Shown: positions 1 to 6,777 of the stretch, in pieces
Numbering within the stretch: position 1 is the first letter of the stretch
Layout of the letters: each line of letters begins with the position of its first letter
DNA from: BCD1 sp965230565
GTDB taxonomy: Bacteria; Bacteroidota; Bacteroidia; Chitinophagales; Saprospiraceae
DNA: 64,000 nucleotides
Direction: 5' to 3'
Assembly: GCA_965230565.1 (NCBI GenBank)
Contig: CBDDLH010000012.1
Span: 496,001 to 560,000, forward strand
Position numbers and translations under genes: made by a program
Notes under the pieces: generated by a model
Told to the model about the DNA's origin: nothing
What the model saw: the letters and a program-made list of their open reading frames with translations, nothing else
Database searches by the model: none

Positions 1-355
1 ATTCGTTACGTTTATTCTGGATCTGATTGACCATATCCTGCTCGAATTTGGCAATCTCCATTTGTCTTTCTTCCAGTTTTTTGGCTTCAGTTTCCTGCTG
101 TTGTGGTGACAACAAGCCATCGACAACTTTTTGCTGGACAGCTGCATAATCCGACTGCAGTTTTTCAACCATTCCCTGGCCTTTTTTCTGGAGTTGTTTT
201 TGCAAAGCTTCTAGATTAGCGTCCGCCTGTTTTACCTCTGGCATTTCAGCAAGGATTGCCTGGGAATCCACATAACCGAACTTCTGTGCGTCAGCGCTAA
301 AGGCCACGCTGAATAAAAGGGCAACAACTAATGTTGCTTTCAAGATTCTCTTCAT
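1..355 (-). CDS. OmpH/Skp family periplasmic chaperone (C-terminus beyond window)
   Basis: The minus strand from the ATG at 353-355 reads about 118 codons without a stop and runs off the left edge. The protein starts with a cleavable signal peptide (MKRILKATLVV... ending ...FSADAQ), followed by KFGYVDSQAIL, the typical first beta strand of the Skp/OmpH fold. Then comes a Gln/Lys/Glu-rich helical stretch that would form the coiled-coil tentacles. Skp-type proteins are periplasmic holdases that carry unfolded outer-membrane proteins to the BAM machinery. It lies 146 bp downstream of a second OmpH gene on the same strand, an arrangement common in Bacteroidota, often after bamA. The missing C-terminus is the only uncertainty. 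Confidence 0.9.
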   Translation of the reverse strand, partial: MKRILKATLVVALLFSVAFSADAQKFGYVDSQAILAEMPEVKQADANLEALQKQLQKKGQGMVEKLQSDYAAVQQKVVDGLLSPQQQETEAKKLEERQMEIAKFEQDMVNQIQNKRNE

Positions 356-454
356 TGTAATATTAATTTAATCGTTAAATTCTTGTTTGAGGTAATTGGC
401 TAAATTCCACTCACCTCCTATGTTTTCTCACGAATCAGTTTGAATGATCGGCCG

Positions 455-482
455 CAAAAATACGTTTTTGCTGATTATTCAA
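455..482 (-). promoter_or_regulatory. Bacteroidota-type promoter for the first OmpH gene
   Basis: Read on the minus strand, a TTG (480-482) is followed after 17 nt by TATTTTTG (462-455). This fits the Bacteroidota primary sigma pattern TTG-N17-23-TAnnTTTG. It lies in the gap between the two OmpH genes, about 100 nt before the ATG at 355. This suggests the downstream chaperone can be transcribed separately. Pattern match only. Confidence 0.5.
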
Positions 483-501
483 CAGTTCTCTAAGAAAATA
501 T

Positions 502-1035
502 TTATTTCAGACGTTTTAAAATGTCCTCTGTTTTGTCAAACTCCGGGTTGGTGAAAATCATACCGGAGTTTCCGGATCTGTCGAAAATGAAATCGTAACC
601 TCTTTCTTCAGCATAAGCTTCAATAGCTGCATAAACTCTGTCCTGGATTGGGCGTACGAGACTTTGACGACGCTTGAATAATTCCCCTTCCGGACCGAAT
701 TTTGATTTTTGCATGTCGCGGACTTCCTTTTCTTTATTCATGATCTCGTCTTCACGCTGGCGACGGGCCTCGTCACTCATAAGGACCTGTTCCGCCTGGT
801 AGCGGTTGTACATCCCTTTGATGACATCGTACTCCTGAGCAATCTCCTGGCGCCATTGTTTAGCCTGGCGATCGAGTTCTGTCTGGGCATCCTGGTACTC
901 CTGTATGCTTTCCAATACTTTATTCACATCGACATAACATATTCTCTGAGCATTGGCCGTAAGGGCAAAAACGGCTACTAATGCTGTTGAAAGGATCGCT
1001 TTTATTCCAAGGTTTTTAATGGTTTGTAAATTCAT
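502..1035 (-). CDS. OmpH/Skp family periplasmic chaperone
   Basis: This 177-residue protein has a signal peptide (residues about 1-29, ending ALTANAQ), then RICYVDVNKVL, the Skp first-strand signature. A long charged helical region (about 45-125) and a C-terminal GYDFIFDRSGNSGMIF segment follow, the strand that closes the beta core of OmpH proteins. Length and layout match the family. It should act as a periplasmic holdase for outer-membrane proteins. It is upstream of the second OmpH gene in the same orientation. The ATG at 1035 gives the correct signal peptide. A weak -7-like box, TAATTTTG, is present on the minus strand at 1075-1068, but no matching -33 element was seen. Confidence 0.93.
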   Translation of the reverse strand: MNLQTIKNLGIKAILSTALVAVFALTANAQRICYVDVNKVLESIQEYQDAQTELDRQAKQWRQEIAQEYDVIKGMYNRYQAEQVLMSDEARRQREDEIMNKEKEVRDMQKSKFGPEGELFKRRQSLVRPIQDRVYAAIEAYAEERGYDFIFDRSGNSGMIFTNPEFDKTEDILKRLK

Positions 1036-1545
1036 AACTTTATTTGTTTTAAATTATTTTTCGGTTTCAAAATTACAATAATTTCGATGTTTTCATTTTT
1101 TAGACCATGCATTAGAGGGAAAAGTTACAGGCATAATTTTCCAGGTTTAAAAAGTATGTTTTCTAAGTGTTTGAAGATGAACACTTTAAAAATAATAGGT
1201 TCTGGGGACATAGGGTATTTTTTAACTAATGTTTAACGGCTTTCTTAACGGTTTTAACCCACAAAAAGGCCTGATGCTGCATTTGGATTAAAAAACGCTC
1301 CGGGATCAACAATTTTACCAAAATGATAAACCGAACCGGGAAGCAGAAATTGATTGCAATATAGCAGCTAAAATCACCGAAATAGTATCACAATCATCTG
1401 CTTTATTTTTAATTTCGCCGCTAAATGTACAAAGTACAAATAAGTTGTCTGCAAATAATCAGCTTTTGAGCTTGCTCTTAATCGAATAAAACCAACTTGA
1501 TTTTTTTGCGACATACAGGGAATTTTCAGCACAAAAAATCCACGT
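1036..1545. other. Divergent intergenic region without a recognised gene
   Basis: This 510-bp AT-rich gap lies between the leftward OmpH gene and rightward hutH. No reading frame here resembles a protein and no RNA gene was recognised. A possible leftward -7 box is at 1068-1075. No TAnnTTTG box was found just before hutH. Confidence 0.5.
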
Positions 1546-3036
1546 ATGAAAAAAACGCATTTTATCCAATCTGATTATCTCGAACTCGATGATATTCGGA
1601 AAATTTTGAATAATGACCTCCGACTTGACCTCTCGGAGCAGGATAAACAAAAAATTCTTCACTGCCGCGCTTACCTCGATGACAAGCTGAGTGGTTCGGG
1701 CGAGTTGTTTTATGGGATCAATACAGGCTTTGGTTCCTTGTGTAATATCCGAATTTCTGATGATGAACGGACGAACCTCCAGGTAAATCTTGTCAGGTCT
1801 CATGCCTGTGGAACAGGAGATGAGGTGCCGCAGGAGATTGTTCGCCTGATGTTATTATTAAAGATCAAAAACATGTCCCAGGGCTTTTCCGGGGTCCGGC
1901 TCAAAGTGGTGGAAAGGTTGATCACTTTTTATAATGAGGGCGTTTTGCCGGTGGTTTATCAACTAGGTTCCCTGGGAGCTTCAGGAGATTTAGCCCCATT
2001 GGCGCATTTGAGTCTTCCGCTAATAGGAGAAGGAGAGGTTAATTATAGAGGAGAGCGCCGCGAGGCAGCTGAGGTGTTAAAGGAATTGAATCTTGAACCG
2101 CTTATTCTGGAAGCCAAGGAAGGCCTGGCATTGCTCAACGGGACCCAGTTTTCCACCAGTTATGCCTGTTGGTGTTTGATGAAGGCAGAGGACTTGCTCA
2201 GAGTGGCCAACCTGACAGCAGCCGTTTCAATCGATGGTTTTGATTGTGCGCTGAGTCCTTTTGACGAACGTTTGCACAAAATCAGACCTCACCAGGGGCA
2301 GATCAATGTAGCGAGTAAGATTTTGGAATTTCTTGAAGGCAGTGAGATTGCACAAAATGAAAAGGCTAATGTTCAGGACCCATACGCCTTCAGGTGTGTT
2401 CCACAGGTGCATGGTGCCAGCTGGGATGCGATATTACACGTATTATCCATCGTAGAAACAGAGATCAACTCGGTAACCGACAATCCGAATATTTTCCCGG
2501 ATGATGATGTTATCCTTTCCGGGGGTAATTTCCATGCTCAACCTATTGCGCTGGTGCTTGACTATCTCGCCATTGCTTTGGCTGAATTGGGAAGTATTTC
2601 TGAGCGCCGTCTTTATCAACTGATCTCCGGACAGCGGGAATTGCCGGCATTTTTGACAACGAATCCCGGCTTGAATTCCGGAATGATGATCCTGCAATAT
2701 ACGGCTGCGTCCATTGTGAGTCAGAATAAGCAATTGTGTACGCCGGCTTCGGTGGACTCTATTGTTTCTTCAAACGGTCAGGAAGATCATGTGAGCATGG
2801 CTGCGAATGCTGCTACCAAGCTTCACCGGGTAGTGCTCAATCTGGAAAGGTTGTTGGCCATTGAATTTATCGGGGCTATGCAGGCATTGGATTACCGCCC
2901 GTTAAAATCTTCGGAGTTGATCGAAAAAATCGCTGCTGAATTCCGGGAGGAAGTGCCGCACCTCGACGAGGATCGGATTCTTAGCCGGGATATAGATATA
3001 ACAATTGGCTACCTTCGTTCGTTATCACTGCTTTGA
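1546..3036 (+). CDS. hutH: Histidine ammonia-lyase
   Basis: The 496-residue protein is an aromatic amino acid lyase: it deaminates histidine to urocanate and ammonia using the autocatalytic MIO group. The MIO triad is visible as Ala145-Ser146-Gly147 in GSLGASGDLAPLAHLS, and the catalytic tyrosine loop as Tyr56 in FYGINTGFG. The selectivity position reads Ser85-His86 (VRSHACGTG), as in histidine lyases, rather than the hydrophobic pairs of phenylalanine lyases. Length is right for bacterial HutH. No hutU, hutI or formiminoglutamate genes are adjacent, so histidine catabolism would rely on genes elsewhere. A tyrosine- or histidine-lyase role in pigment or other secondary metabolism cannot be excluded without biochemical data. 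Confidence 0.9.
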   Translation: MKKTHFIQSDYLELDDIRKILNNDLRLDLSEQDKQKILHCRAYLDDKLSGSGELFYGINTGFGSLCNIRISDDERTNLQVNLVRSHACGTGDEVPQEIVRLMLLLKIKNMSQGFSGVRLKVVERLITFYNEGVLPVVYQLGSLGASGDLAPLAHLSLPLIGEGEVNYRGERREAAEVLKELNLEPLILEAKEGLALLNGTQFSTSYACWCLMKAEDLLRVANLTAAVSIDGFDCALSPFDERLHKIRPHQGQINVASKILEFLEGSEIAQNEKANVQDPYAFRCVPQVHGASWDAILHVLSIVETEINSVTDNPNIFPDDDVILSGGNFHAQPIALVLDYLAIALAELGSISERRLYQLISGQRELPAFLTTNPGLNSGMMILQYTAASIVSQNKQLCTPASVDSIVSSNGQEDHVSMAANAATKLHRVVLNLERLLAIEFIGAMQALDYRPLKSSELIEKIAAEFREEVPHLDEDRILSRDIDITIGYLRSLSLL

Positions 3037-3159
3037 GGTTAGATTGTTAGACCTTTAGACTATTAGATTGTGCCTGCGGCAGTAATTGGAAATTGTAAAA
3101 ATGATAGTTTAATTAATCCATAAAGAATTCTAAAGGTCCAAAAGTCAAAAAATCTAAAA
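3037..3159. repeat. Low-complexity TTAGAnnTTAGA / TCTAAAnGTCTAA tract
   Basis: The short gap between hutH and the M48 gene starts with repeated TTAGA words (3039-3069) and ends with the complementary words TCTAAAGG, AAAGTC, TCTAAAAGTC (3129-3165). The two ends can pair imperfectly. It may be a degenerate terminator or a slippage product. Confidence 0.4.
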
Positions 3160-3186
3160 GTCTCTATTAATTGAAAATATAAACCT

Positions 3187-3984
3187 ATGCGTATCAGAAA
3201 ATTCATCATGTTAAGCCTCCTGGCTTTGATCATTTCCATTTCCGGTTGCGGAGTAACCCAGGAAGGCGGCGGCCTTAATTTATTTACTCCGGACCAGGAT
3301 ATTGAGTTGGGTAAGGAAGTAGCCAAACAAATTGAAAGCGACCCGCAGCAATTCCCCATTTTGTCAGAGCAGGGTAATGAGGAAGTTTATCGCTACATTC
3401 GCAAAATCACCAATAAGATCCTCAACTCAGGACAGGTGAAATATAAGGACAAATTCGTTTGGGAAGTCAAGATTATCAAGGATGACGAAACGCTGAATGC
3501 CTTTTGTACACCGGGCGGATATATCTACGTATATACAGGTTTGATCAAATATCTGGACACGGAAGATCAGCTGGCGGGAGTAATGGCACATGAGATTGCG
3601 CATGCCGATCTTCGCCACTCAACACGACAGATGACCAAAACATATGGTATTGCAGCCCTGGTGTCAATCGCTACAGGTAAATCCGAACCAGGTTTGATCG
3701 AGCAGATCGCTCTTGGCCTGGTTTCCCTAAAATTTAGTCGCTCCCACGAAACAGAGTCTGACCTGAATTCCGTTAAATACCTTTGCGGAACGGATTATAA
3801 TGCAGATGGGGCCGCAGGTTTTTTCAAAAAGATCGAAGGCAATTCAACGCCACCTGAGTTTTTGAGTACCCATCCAAGCCCGGCTAACCGTGTGGAAAAT
3901 ATTGAGAATAAGGCCAAGGAAATGGGGTGTAAGGGTAATAAGAGTTATCAGACAGAGTACGCCCGGATCAAAGCGAAGTTGTAG
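3187..3984 (+). CDS. M48 family zinc metalloprotease, lipoprotein
   Basis: This 265-residue protein has a lipoprotein signal ending in ISISG-Cys21, so it should be anchored on the periplasmic side of an envelope membrane. The M48 signature HEIAH is at residues 135-139 with the downstream glutamate ligand in ETESDLNSVKYL (about Glu190). The segment FCTPGGYIYVYTGLI (106-120) before it is also typical of the BepA/LoiP-type periplasmic branch. Such enzymes degrade misassembled outer-membrane proteins. No TPR domain follows, so it is closer to LoiP (YggG) than to full-length BepA. It stands alone, and the substrate is unknown. Confidence 0.9.
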   Translation: MRIRKFIMLSLLALIISISGCGVTQEGGGLNLFTPDQDIELGKEVAKQIESDPQQFPILSEQGNEEVYRYIRKITNKILNSGQVKYKDKFVWEVKIIKDDETLNAFCTPGGYIYVYTGLIKYLDTEDQLAGVMAHEIAHADLRHSTRQMTKTYGIAALVSIATGKSEPGLIEQIALGLVSLKFSRSHETESDLNSVKYLCGTDYNADGAAGFFKKIEGNSTPPEFLSTHPSPANRVENIENKAKEMGCKGNKSYQTEYARIKAKL

Positions 3985-4002
3985 TATTAAAAAGAAATGC
4001 CT

Positions 4003-4041
4003 AAAAAAATACAACCCGTGCCTTTTGAAAAGGCCGGGTTG
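4003..4041 (-). terminator. Hairpin with T-run on the minus strand
   Basis: CAACCCG-T-GCCTTTT-G-AAAAGGC-CGGGTTG (4012-4041) is a 14-bp stem with a single bulge. The A-run 4003-4009 lies on its left, so the U-tract follows the hairpin only for leftward transcription. No leftward gene ends here. It could still slow rightward readthrough from the M48 gene. Confidence 0.5.
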
Positions 4042-4090
4042 CAGGAGTATAATATAGGTTATAGTTCTTTAGCGTTTTTCAGAAAGGGAT

Positions 4091-4130
4091 AAAAAAATCC
4101 TACACCTCTTGAAGGGCTTGAGATGTAGGA
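4091..4130 (-). terminator. Second hairpin with T-run on the minus strand
   Basis: TCCTACA-C-CTC (4098-4108) pairs with GAG-A-TGTAGGA (4120-4130), preceded by seven A residues at 4091-4097. As with the hairpin at 4012, it is built like an intrinsic terminator for leftward transcription, although no leftward coding gene was found between it and parE. Confidence 0.5.
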
Positions 4131-4260
4131 GGAAATTAAACATACTATGAGAAAACTTAAGTCTCAAATTTAAAGGCAATGTCTGCCAAAGTCCAGTCTG
4201 TTTTATGTATGGTGCGTTTTAATGGGTTAAGTGGTTGTTTGTTTTTAGAAAGCGGTAAAT

Positions 4261-4333
4261 GTGCTCGTAGGCTTGCGGTTGATGGCAGGCTCACGTTTGA
4301 GGTTGTTTCAGTGCTCGCAGGCTCGCTGTTTCA
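4261..4333. repeat. Degenerate 50-bp direct duplication, second copy shared with 14675-14696
   Basis: GTGCTCGTAGGCTTGCGGTT (from 4261) recurs exactly 50 bp later as GTGCTCGCAGGCTCGCTGTT (from 4311). The 22 bp at 4312-4333 are perfectly repeated in inverse orientation at 14675-14696. The stretch does not look coding. Confidence 0.6.
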
Positions 4334-4358
4334 TGTTGTTTGTGGGAGGTAATGTAGC

Positions 4359-4385
4359 AATACTATTTCTCTCAGAAATAGTATT
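4359..4385. repeat. Perfect 12-bp palindrome, AGAAATA type
   Basis: AATACTATTTCT (4359-4370), CTC loop, AGAAATAGTATT (4374-4385). A related hairpin, AGAAATACT...AGTATTTCT, occurs at 21578-21610. This suggests a dispersed palindrome family rather than a gene-specific terminator. Confidence 0.6.
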
Positions 4386-4461
4386 TCCTAGAAACGACAA
4401 TAAAAATTTTAAAATCAAAACAAAAAACACAAAATGTTTATTAAAGTTTTTGCTTTTTTTG

Positions 4462-4469
4462 TAGCTTTG
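4462..4469 (+). promoter_or_regulatory. Candidate -7 box upstream of parE
   Basis: TAGCTTTG at 4462-4469 matches TAnnTTTG, 114 nt before the parE ATG. The upstream TTTG at 4449-4452 is too close to be a standard -33 element, so only the -7 box is supported. Confidence 0.45.
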
Positions 4470-4582
4470 TTGTAAGTCGGTTGACGGCCCATCGTTAGCG
4501 GCTGACGGTAAGTAAGTAGGCGAAATCCTGCAATTTGTAACTTGAAACCCGCAACATTTTTTCAAACCATTTTGACATTAAT

Positions 4583-6511
4583 ATGGCTAAGGTAACTTAT
4601 AACGAAGATAACATTCGCTCACTGGATTGGAAGGAACACATCAGGATGCGCCCGGGTATGTATATCGGGAAGCTGGGAGACGGGTCTGCGGCGGATGATG
4701 GTATCTACGTTTTGCTAAAGGAGGTGATTGATAATTCTATTGACGAATATGTCATGGGGCATGGCAAGGTCATTGATGTTACCATTAAGGATGGTATCGT
4801 ATCCATTCGTGATTATGGCCGGGGTATTCCTTTGGGAAAAGTTATCGACTGTGTTTCCAAGATCAATACAGGTGGGAAGTACGACAGTAAGGCCTTTAAA
4901 AAATCCGTTGGTTTGAACGGTGTGGGTACCAAGGCGGTGAATGCTTTGTCCGACTATTTTAAGGTGCAGGCTGTCCGGGAGGGGAAAGCCAAACAGGCTG
5001 AATTTGAGAGAGGGGAACTCACCAAGGATCACAAGGTCAAAAAAATGCCTGAGGACAATGGGACCCTGGTTATGTTTAAGCCAGATTCCAGCGTTTTCAA
5101 AAAGTATAAATTCCGCATGGATTATGTGGAAAATCAGCTTTGGAACTATGCATACCTGAATGCCGGATTGAAGATTCGGTTGAATGGAAAGATCCTTCAG
5201 TCCAAAAACGGGTTGCTGGACCTGCTTGAGCGTAAGACCACCAGTGAGCACCTGCGCTATCCAATCATTCACCTAAAAGGGGAAGATATTGAAGTGGCAT
5301 TGAGCCATGGGAACCATTACGGAGAGCAGTACTATTCTTTTGTGAATGGTCAGAATACCACTCAGGGAGGAACACACCTCAATGCTTTCAAGGAAGCTGT
5401 AGTGGAGACCATTCAAAAGCATTACAACAAAAATTTCCATCGGAAAGATATCCTGTCTTCCATCATGGCTGCCATCAGCGTGCGTGTGGAAGAACCTGTT
5501 TTTGAATCCCAGACCAAAACCAAACTCGGGTCCACTGATATAGGTCCTGACGGTCCGACCATTCGTACCTTTATAGGTCATTTTATCAAGGAAAAACTGG
5601 ATAATTTCCTGCACCGTAATGAAGAGGTGAAAAAAGCCATTGAAAAGCGGATCATGCAATCCCAGCGGGAGCGCCAGGAAATTGCGGGTATTAAGAAGCT
5701 CGCTAATACCAGGGCCAAAAAAGCCAATCTTCACAATAAAAAACTCAGAGATTGCCGCGTCCATTATAATGATGGTCCAAGGAAATCAGATGAAGAAAAA
5801 AGACTGGCCTCTACCATCTTTATTACAGAGGGTGATTCTGCCAGTGGTTCCATCACCAAGGCAAGAGATGTCCAGACACAAGCTGTATTTAGTCTGAGAG
5901 GAAAACCGCTTAACTGCTTTGGTTTGACAAAAAAGGTGGTTTATGAGAATGAGGAATTTAATCTGCTCCAGCATGCCCTGAATATCGAGGACAGTCTGGA
6001 TGACCTTCGTTACAACCGGGTAGTCATCGCCACGGATGCCGATGTGGACGGTATGCATATTCGACTGTTGCTGCTGACCTTCTTTTTGCAGTTTTTTCCG
6101 GAACTGGTGAGAAACGGGCATTTGTTTATTTTGGAAACTCCGTTGTTCCGTGTAAGGGATAAAAAGGATACCTATTATTGTTATTCTGACCAGGAGAGGG
6201 TTGAAGCTATTGATAAATTGCGCGGAAAAGCAGAGATCACCCGATTTAAAGGATTGGGTGAGATATCGCCGAATGAATTCGGGGATTTCATTGGGGAGAA
6301 TATCCGCCTGGAACCTGTGGTGATGAATGAGGATACGGACATCGACAAGATATTAAGTTATTATATGGGTAAAAATACTCCGGCAAGACAGGAATTTATC
6401 ATTGATAACCTGAGAGTAGAATTGGATGAAGTAGAGGAGAAAGCCTTATTGGATGGGGAAGAGGATTTAGTTGAAGCTGAGGTTTCTGAAACGGTTGAAG
6501 TGGTAGAGTAA
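4583..6511 (+). CDS. parE: DNA topoisomerase IV subunit B
   Basis: This 642-residue protein is the ATPase and TOPRIM subunit of a type IIA topoisomerase, which decatenates chromosomes together with ParC. The GHKL ATP site starts in KEVIDNSIDEYV with the G-rich lid GLNGVGTKAVNAL. The TOPRIM metal site is EGDSASG (Glu416) and DADVDG (Asp485, Asp487). The opening YNEDNIRSLDWKEHIRMRPG and the short length match the ParE branch of Bacteroidota rather than GyrB, which is the main alternative. parC is not next to it. The C-terminus ends in an acidic Glu/Val-rich tail. A strong terminator follows directly. Confidence 0.88.
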   Translation: MAKVTYNEDNIRSLDWKEHIRMRPGMYIGKLGDGSAADDGIYVLLKEVIDNSIDEYVMGHGKVIDVTIKDGIVSIRDYGRGIPLGKVIDCVSKINTGGKYDSKAFKKSVGLNGVGTKAVNALSDYFKVQAVREGKAKQAEFERGELTKDHKVKKMPEDNGTLVMFKPDSSVFKKYKFRMDYVENQLWNYAYLNAGLKIRLNGKILQSKNGLLDLLERKTTSEHLRYPIIHLKGEDIEVALSHGNHYGEQYYSFVNGQNTTQGGTHLNAFKEAVVETIQKHYNKNFHRKDILSSIMAAISVRVEEPVFESQTKTKLGSTDIGPDGPTIRTFIGHFIKEKLDNFLHRNEEVKKAIEKRIMQSQRERQEIAGIKKLANTRAKKANLHNKKLRDCRVHYNDGPRKSDEEKRLASTIFITEGDSASGSITKARDVQTQAVFSLRGKPLNCFGLTKKVVYENEEFNLLQHALNIEDSLDDLRYNRVVIATDADVDGMHIRLLLLTFFLQFFPELVRNGHLFILETPLFRVRDKKDTYYCYSDQERVEAIDKLRGKAEITRFKGLGEISPNEFGDFIGENIRLEPVVMNEDTDIDKILSYYMGKNTPARQEFIIDNLRVELDEVEEKALLDGEEDLVEAEVSETVEVVE

Positions 6512-6541
6512 GCGTTTCGGGGCATTTTGTCTCGTTCTAAA

Positions 6542-6595
6542 AAAAACTACAGGCGGGTTTGATCATTTTATTGATCAGGCCCGCCTGTTCTTTTT
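6542..6595. terminator. Strong bidirectional terminator after parE
   Basis: ACAGGCGGG...TGATCA loop region...CCCGCCTGT (6549-6588) forms a long stem with an inner TGATCA pairing. It is followed by TCTTTTT on the right and preceded by an A-run on the left. Confidence 0.85.
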
Positions 6596-6777
6596 CATTC
6601 TGCCTTTTTGTCTGGTTTTATCAAAAACTTTATGTCAATTAAATCTTTTTTGGTTTAATTTTTGGGTAATTTGCTAATGGCACGGAAGTTGTCTCAATCT
6701 ATGGAACAGAATAACAACGGGGAAGCTGTCATTTTGACAAAGGAATTTGAGGTGTTTTAGTTTCCCTTTTACTTGAC

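Noticed and set aside
4308..4565. Minus-strand 85-residue frame upstream of parE
   Set aside because: It runs through the dispersed repeats and the parE promoter region and has no recognisable features.
4583..6511. Assignment as gyrB
   Set aside because: The N-terminal and overall pattern fits ParE of Bacteroidota better, though only a tree with both paralogues would be final.
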